7,880 nucleotides of DNA from Peptococcaceae bacterium (GTDB lineage Bacteria; Bacillota; Peptococcia; Peptococcales; Peptococcaceae). Every line of letters starts with the position of its first letter. Positions within the stretch are counted from its first letter, which is position 1. The notes beneath the pieces were generated by a model, which had not been told where the DNA came from, searched no databases, and worked only from the letters and a program-made list of their open reading frames with translations. Where the stretch lies: assembly GCA_017532485.1 (NCBI GenBank), contig JAFXJE010000089.1, forward strand, positions 1-7,880, in the 5' to 3' direction. The position numbers and the translations under genes were made by a program. Shown here piece by piece: positions 4,932 to 7,880 of the stretch.

Positions 4932-7100
4932 ATGCTGACTGAAAAATACATAAAAACATATTTAGCAGAGGAAGCAGTATGCCCGTTAAGTTTAGAAGAA
5001 CTGGCAGAAAAATTGGAGTTTGAAGAAGGAGAAGATATCTCTTTACTGCAAAACCTGTTACAAAAGATGGAGCAGGAAGGCGAAGTAGTCATGAGCAGAA
5101 AAAAACGCTATGGCTTGCCGGAACAATTTAACTTATACAAAGGTATCGTCAGCCGTCACCCCAGAGGATTTGGCTTTTTGGAGTTAGAAGATGAGGAAAG
5201 TGAAGATATTTTTTTATCGCCTGCAGATTTAGGTGGAGCTATGCATGGTGATAGGGTAATCGTGCGACTGAAAAAACAAGGTGGCCGCGATAATCTGCGT
5301 GGTGCACGCAACCGAGCTGAGGGAGAGGTTATCCGTATTTTGCAACGAAGCATTGAGCGCGTAGTGGGGACGTTTGAGAGCAGTCGTCATTTTGGCTTTG
5401 TAGTTCCTGATGATAAGCGCTTTGGTGGTGATATTTTTATTCCTAAAAGTGGCATTAACGGGGCTAAAACAGGTATGAAAGTTATTGTAGAGATTACGCG
5501 CTGGCCGGAAAGAGGACATAGTGCGGAGGGCAATATAGTCCAGTTGATAGGTTATAAAGGTGCTCCTGGCGTTGATGTTGTATCTGTAATGTATAAATAT
5601 GATTTGCCACAAAATTTTCCGGCAGAAGTTTTGGAAAGTGCGGCAAGGATACCAGAAAAAGTGCAAAGTAAAGAATACAATGGGCGTAGGGACTTGCGCG
5701 ATTTGTTGATGATTACTATTGATGGTGATGATGCCAAAGATTTAGATGATGCGGTAACTGTGGAAATTTTGGAAAATGGTAATTACCTATTGGGCGTGCA
5801 TATTGCGGATGTAGGTCATTATGTATTGGAAGATAGCGTTTTAGACAAAGAAGCTTTGAAACGGGCGACGAGTATTTATCTAGTTGATAGAGTTATTCCT
5901 ATGCTCCCGCAGCGTTTATCTAATGGTATTTGCAGCTTAAATGCTGGTGAAGACCGTTTGGCACTGAGCTGTTCTATGGAAATAGATAAAAGAGGGATTG
6001 TAGTTGCTCATGAGATTTATGAATCAGTTATTCATGTAGATTATAGAATGACTTATAAAAATGTAACAAAAATTTTAGTTGAACAAGACCTCGAATTGCG
6101 AGAAAAGTATAAAGAAATAGTAGATATGCTGGAAAATATGGCGAAGTTGCAGCATATTTTGGAACAAAAGCGTATTCGACGTGGGGCAATCGAGTTCATT
6201 GCTAAAGAAAGCAAGGTCATTTTGGACAAAAAAGGTCGTGCAGTGCGTATTGAATGGCGTGAGCAGGGGCTGGCAGACAAAATTATTGAGGAATTTATGC
6301 TCTGTGCTAATGAAACAGTTGCTGAACATTATTTTTGGATGGAAGTCCCTTTCTTGTATCGTACCCATGAAGAGCCAAAAGTTGAAGATGTTATGGATGC
6401 TAATAAATTCTTGCAAGCCTTGGGTTACAATATCAAAGGGGCAGGTAATACTGTACATCCAAAAGCATATCAGCATTTAGTGGAAATGTCGGCAGGAAAG
6501 CCTGAAGAAAAGGTAGTCAATACAGTGCTGTTGCGCTCAATGCAGCATGCTCGCTATACTACGGAAGCTCTTGGTCATTTCGGCCTAGCGGCAACATATT
6601 ATTCGCATTTTACCTCACCTATCCGTCGTTATCCGGATTTGGCAATTCATCGTGTTATTAAAGAATTGTTGAGAAAAGGTGATAAACTTGATGACAAACG
6701 CATTAATCGTTTACGGCGTAAAATGGAAGAATATGCAGTGCAGTCCTCCAATAGAGAAAAGGTAGCTGAAGAGGCCGAACGTGAAAGTGTGGAAATGAAA
6801 AAAGTTGAGTTAATGAAGCAGTATGAGGGCGAATGTTTCAACGGCATTATTAGTGGAATTACTAATTTTGGATTTTTTGTAGAACTGGAAAATTCGGTAG
6901 AAGGTTTAGTGCATATTTCAACTTTAATTGATGATTTTTACCAATTTCAACAGGAACGCTATACTTTGTTGGGTGAACATACTAGAAAAACTTATCAACT
7001 TGGGCAGGTGGTACGCGTGCGTTTGACGAAAGTAAATGTGGATGAACGACAAATTGATTTTGAGGTGATAACGGATGAAAGTTGTAACAGAAAATCGTAA
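4932..7100 (+). CDS. rnr: Ribonuclease R, 3'-5' exoribonuclease
   Basis: A 722-residue cytoplasmic hydrolytic exoribonuclease of the RNase II/RNB family that degrades structured RNA, including defective mRNA released by trans-translation. Domains in order: a winged-helix-like N-terminus (about 1-60); two cold-shock OB folds (about 68-114 with RGFGFLE, and 144-189 with RHFGFVVP); the RNB catalytic domain (about 250-580); and an S1 RNA-binding domain (about 632-710). The catalytic motif TIDGDDAKDLDDAV (262-275) keeps all four metal-binding aspartates, Asp264, Asp270, Asp272 and Asp273, in the spacing of E. coli Asp272/278/280/281. The SHFTSPIRRYPDL motif (about 558-570) is also intact. It is shorter than E. 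coli RNase R (813) and B. subtilis RNase R (779), because the Lys-rich tail after S1 is missing; only about a dozen residues follow. The 3' end overlaps smpB by 26 bases. A strong hairpin lies just before its ribosome site. Confidence 0.97.
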   Translation: MLTEKYIKTYLAEEAVCPLSLEELAEKLEFEEGEDISLLQNLLQKMEQEGEVVMSRKKRYGLPEQFNLYKGIVSRHPRGFGFLELEDEESEDIFLSPADLGGAMHGDRVIVRLKKQGGRDNLRGARNRAEGEVIRILQRSIERVVGTFESSRHFGFVVPDDKRFGGDIFIPKSGINGAKTGMKVIVEITRWPERGHSAEGNIVQLIGYKGAPGVDVVSVMYKYDLPQNFPAEVLESAARIPEKVQSKEYNGRRDLRDLLMITIDGDDAKDLDDAVTVEILENGNYLLGVHIADVGHYVLEDSVLDKEALKRATSIYLVDRVIPMLPQRLSNGICSLNAGEDRLALSCSMEIDKRGIVVAHEIYESVIHVDYRMTYKNVTKILVEQDLELREKYKEIVDMLENMAKLQHILEQKRIRRGAIEFIAKESKVILDKKGRAVRIEWREQGLADKIIEEFMLCANETVAEHYFWMEVPFLYRTHEEPKVEDVMDANKFLQALGYNIKGAGNTVHPKAYQHLVEMSAGKPEEKVVNTVLLRSMQHARYTTEALGHFGLAATYYSHFTSPIRRYPDLAIHRVIKELLRKGDKLDDKRINRLRRKMEEYAVQSSNREKVAEEAERESVEMKKVELMKQYEGECFNGIISGITNFGFFVELENSVEGLVHISTLIDDFYQFQQERYTLLGEHTRKTYQLGQVVRVRLTKVNVDERQIDFEVITDESCNRKS
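7062..7068 (+). promoter_or_regulatory. Ribosome binding site of smpB, inside rnr
   Basis: GAGGTGA lies six bases before the ATG at 7075 and within the last codons of rnr. It supports translation of smpB from 7075 despite the 26-base overlap, and suggests coupling to rnr translation. Confidence 0.8.
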
Positions 7101-7527
7101 AGCTAGACATGACTACACAATAGAAGAAACTTTTGAAGCTGGTATTGAGCTGCGTGGTACAGAAGTAAAATCTATGCGAGCTGGTCGTGCTAATTTAAAG
7201 GATAGCTTTGCAATTATCGAAAATGGTGAGTTATTTCTTTATGGGATGCATATCAGCCCTTATGAGCAAGGCAATATCTTTAATGTGGAGCCATTGCGAA
7301 CCAGGAAGTTGTTGATGCATAAGAGAGAAATTCATCGTTTGCTAGGTAAAACTAAAGAGCAGGGCTTAACTTTAGTCCCTTTAAAAGCATATTTTAAAGG
7401 AGATAAAATTAAAATTGAGTTGGCGTTGGCAAAAGGTAAAAAACTTTATGATAAGCGTGAAGCAGCAGCAGAAAAAAGTGCTAAACGAGAAATTGACCGC
7501 GCTATGAAAGAAAATTGGAGAGGCTGA
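7075..7527 (+). CDS. smpB: SsrA-binding protein SmpB
   Basis: A 150-residue RNA-binding protein that delivers tmRNA (SsrA) to stalled ribosomes in trans-translation. Family landmarks are all there: N-terminal VTENRKARHDYTIEETFEAG, the GTEVKSMRAGRANLKDSF core (residues about 29-46), YEQGN, the RTRKLLMHKREI segment, LVPLKAYFKG, and the C-terminal AKGKKLYDKREAAAEK followed by a basic tail with W148 near the end. Length is normal for SmpB. The start overlaps the end of rnr by 26 bases in another frame, a compact arrangement for two proteins of one quality-control pathway. The tmRNA gene itself is not seen in the window. A tiny membrane-protein gene follows after two bases and is probably co-transcribed. 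Confidence 0.97.
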   Translation: MKVVTENRKARHDYTIEETFEAGIELRGTEVKSMRAGRANLKDSFAIIENGELFLYGMHISPYEQGNIFNVEPLRTRKLLMHKREIHRLLGKTKEQGLTLVPLKAYFKGDKIKIELALAKGKKLYDKREAAAEKSAKREIDRAMKENWRG

Positions 7528-7529
7528 GA

Positions 7530-7685
7530 ATGAAAGAAATTCGCCAAGTATATTATGCTGAACGCAAACGTCAAGCAAAACAAAGATTGGTTAAAATTGT
7601 GACTGCCTTTGTTTTGCTTGGAATTAGTTTTTATTCAGAAAAAATATTTAAAACAGCAGAAAAAGTAGTTGACAAATGGAAATAA
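7530..7685 (+). CDS. Small single-helix membrane protein of unknown function
   Basis: A 51-residue reading frame starting ATG at 7530, two bases after the smpB stop, with GGAGAGG (7517-7523) six bases upstream as ribosome site. The first 20 residues are strongly basic (RKRQAKQR). A hydrophobic stretch (about 21-36, VKIVTAFVLLGISFYS) can span the membrane, and a short Lys-rich amphipathic tail ends in KVVDKWK. By the positive-inside rule the N-terminus should be cytoplasmic. I do not recognise a family. Placement, ribosome site and plausible composition favour a real gene co-transcribed with rnr and smpB. Its final codons contain the -35 element of a promoter for the next transcription unit. 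Confidence 0.65.
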   Translation: MKEIRQVYYAERKRQAKQRLVKIVTAFVLLGISFYSEKIFKTAEKVVDKWK

Positions 7686-7697
7686 AGCGTATAAAAT
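7669..7697 (+). promoter_or_regulatory. Upstream promoter (P1) of a probable rRNA operon
   Basis: TTGACA (7669-7674) and TAAAAT (7692-7697) are spaced by exactly 17 bases. The -35 lies in the last codons of the 51-residue gene and the -10 just after its stop. Transcription would begin near 7704. Together with the second promoter about 103 bases downstream it gives the tandem arrangement common for rRNA operons. Confidence 0.7.
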
Positions 7698-7731
7698 AGA
7701 AAAAGTCATCAGCCAACAGAATACTTTTCAA

Positions 7732-7773
7732 AACACTTGAAAAAAACTTTGAAAAAAGTTAAAAATAAGTGTT
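7732..7773 (+). repeat. Nested inverted repeats between the tandem promoters
   Basis: AACACTT (7732-7738) is the reverse complement of AAGTGTT (7767-7773). Inside it AACTTT (7745-7750) pairs with AAAGTT (7755-7760) around a GAAA loop. The two stems are separated by symmetric six-base internal loops, and the outer right arm overlaps the -35 of the downstream promoter by two bases. The stretch also carries A-tracts (7740-7746, 7752-7757 and 7761-7765) about one helical turn apart, which could act as an UP element or bend DNA. Confidence 0.5.
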
Positions 7774-7800
7774 GACAAAAGAAAAGAATGATGATATTCT
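7772..7800 (+). promoter_or_regulatory. Downstream promoter (P2) of a probable rRNA operon
   Basis: TTGACA (7772-7777) and TATTCT (7795-7800) are separated by 17 bases, with A-tracts directly upstream. Transcription would begin near 7806-7808, right at the base of the leader hairpin. Confidence 0.8.
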
Positions 7801-7806
7801 AATATA

Positions 7807-7880
7807 GCTGTCGCGAGACGGCGGCTCTTTGAAAATTAAACAGTTGAAAACGAACAAAACCAAATGATTTATTAAGCATC
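7807..7880 (+). promoter_or_regulatory. rRNA operon leader with GCGA-tetraloop hairpin and boxA-like element
   Basis: GCTGTC (7807-7812) pairs with GACGGC (7817-7822), one G-T pair, around a GCGA tetraloop. It is followed by GGCTCTTTGAAAATT (7823-7837), which resembles the boxA antitermination element and the CTCTTTGAAAA phrase commonly found just before Firmicutes 16S rRNA genes. The rest to the window end is AT-rich leader without a reading frame. No mature rRNA sequence is visible yet, so the operon is inferred to start beyond 7880. Confidence 0.7.

Noticed and set aside
6181..6480. 99-codon open frame on the + strand inside rnr
   Set aside because: It is a shifted frame within the conserved RNB domain, without a ribosome site or protein-like family pattern.
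7739..7760. Minus-strand terminator (AACTTT hairpin followed by T residues)
   Set aside because: The stem is six mostly A-T pairs and there is no minus-strand gene in the window that would need it.
7686..7880. tmRNA (ssrA) gene after smpB
   Set aside because: ssrA is often near smpB, but no tRNA-like ends or tag reading frame are visible; the boxA-like leader and tandem promoters fit an rRNA operon better.
1..7880. CRISPR arrays, insertion sequences, tRNA genes or prophage pieces
   Set aside because: No spaced direct repeats, transposase-like frames, terminal inverted repeats or tRNA-like folds were seen.

Overview
The window is an AT-rich bacterial chromosome segment with every supported gene on the + strand. 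Gene content (a FapA/DUF342 protein, a YjfB-type motility protein, a RNase R-SmpB pair), Shine-Dalgarno sites close to AGGAGG, frequent TTG leucine codons and Firmicutes-like promoters and rRNA leader point to a low-GC anaerobic Firmicutes-type organism, possibly of the Negativicutes or Clostridia. The phylum-level guess is fairly safe; anything finer is inference. Two motility-associated families suggest, but do not prove, a flagellated ancestry.

Layout: (1) 1-550 is the 3' end of a FapA-family gene, closed by a hairpin terminator. (2) A textbook promoter (TTGACA-17-TACAAT) at 623-651 starts a three-gene operon: a MacB/LolD-class ABC ATPase (713-1438), a secreted four-repeat beta-sandwich protein anchored by a C-terminal membrane helix (1435-3246), and a MacB/FtsX-type permease (3243-4523). 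Both junctions are 4-base ATGA overlaps, so the three are probably translated together and form one membrane complex. (3) 4635-4838 encodes a small YjfB-family protein, between an AT-rich hairpin and a 15-bp perfect hairpin. (4) rnr (4932-7100) and smpB (7075-7527) overlap by 26 bases. RNase R and SmpB both act in trans-translation and RNA quality control. A 51-residue single-helix membrane protein (7530-7685) follows after 2 bases. (5) 7669-7880 looks like the control region of a ribosomal RNA operon lying just past the window end: two tandem consensus-like promoters about 103 bases apart, phased A-tracts, a leader hairpin with a GCGA tetraloop and a boxA-like element.

The best candidate for an under-described system is the ABC operon. 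It has the ATPase and permease of a MacB-type exporter, but where MacA (the periplasmic adaptor) would be expected it has a membrane-anchored CARDB/COG1361-like repeat protein. Other points of interest are the strong hairpin immediately before the rnr ribosome binding site, and the upstream rRNA-type promoter embedded in the end of a small gene.
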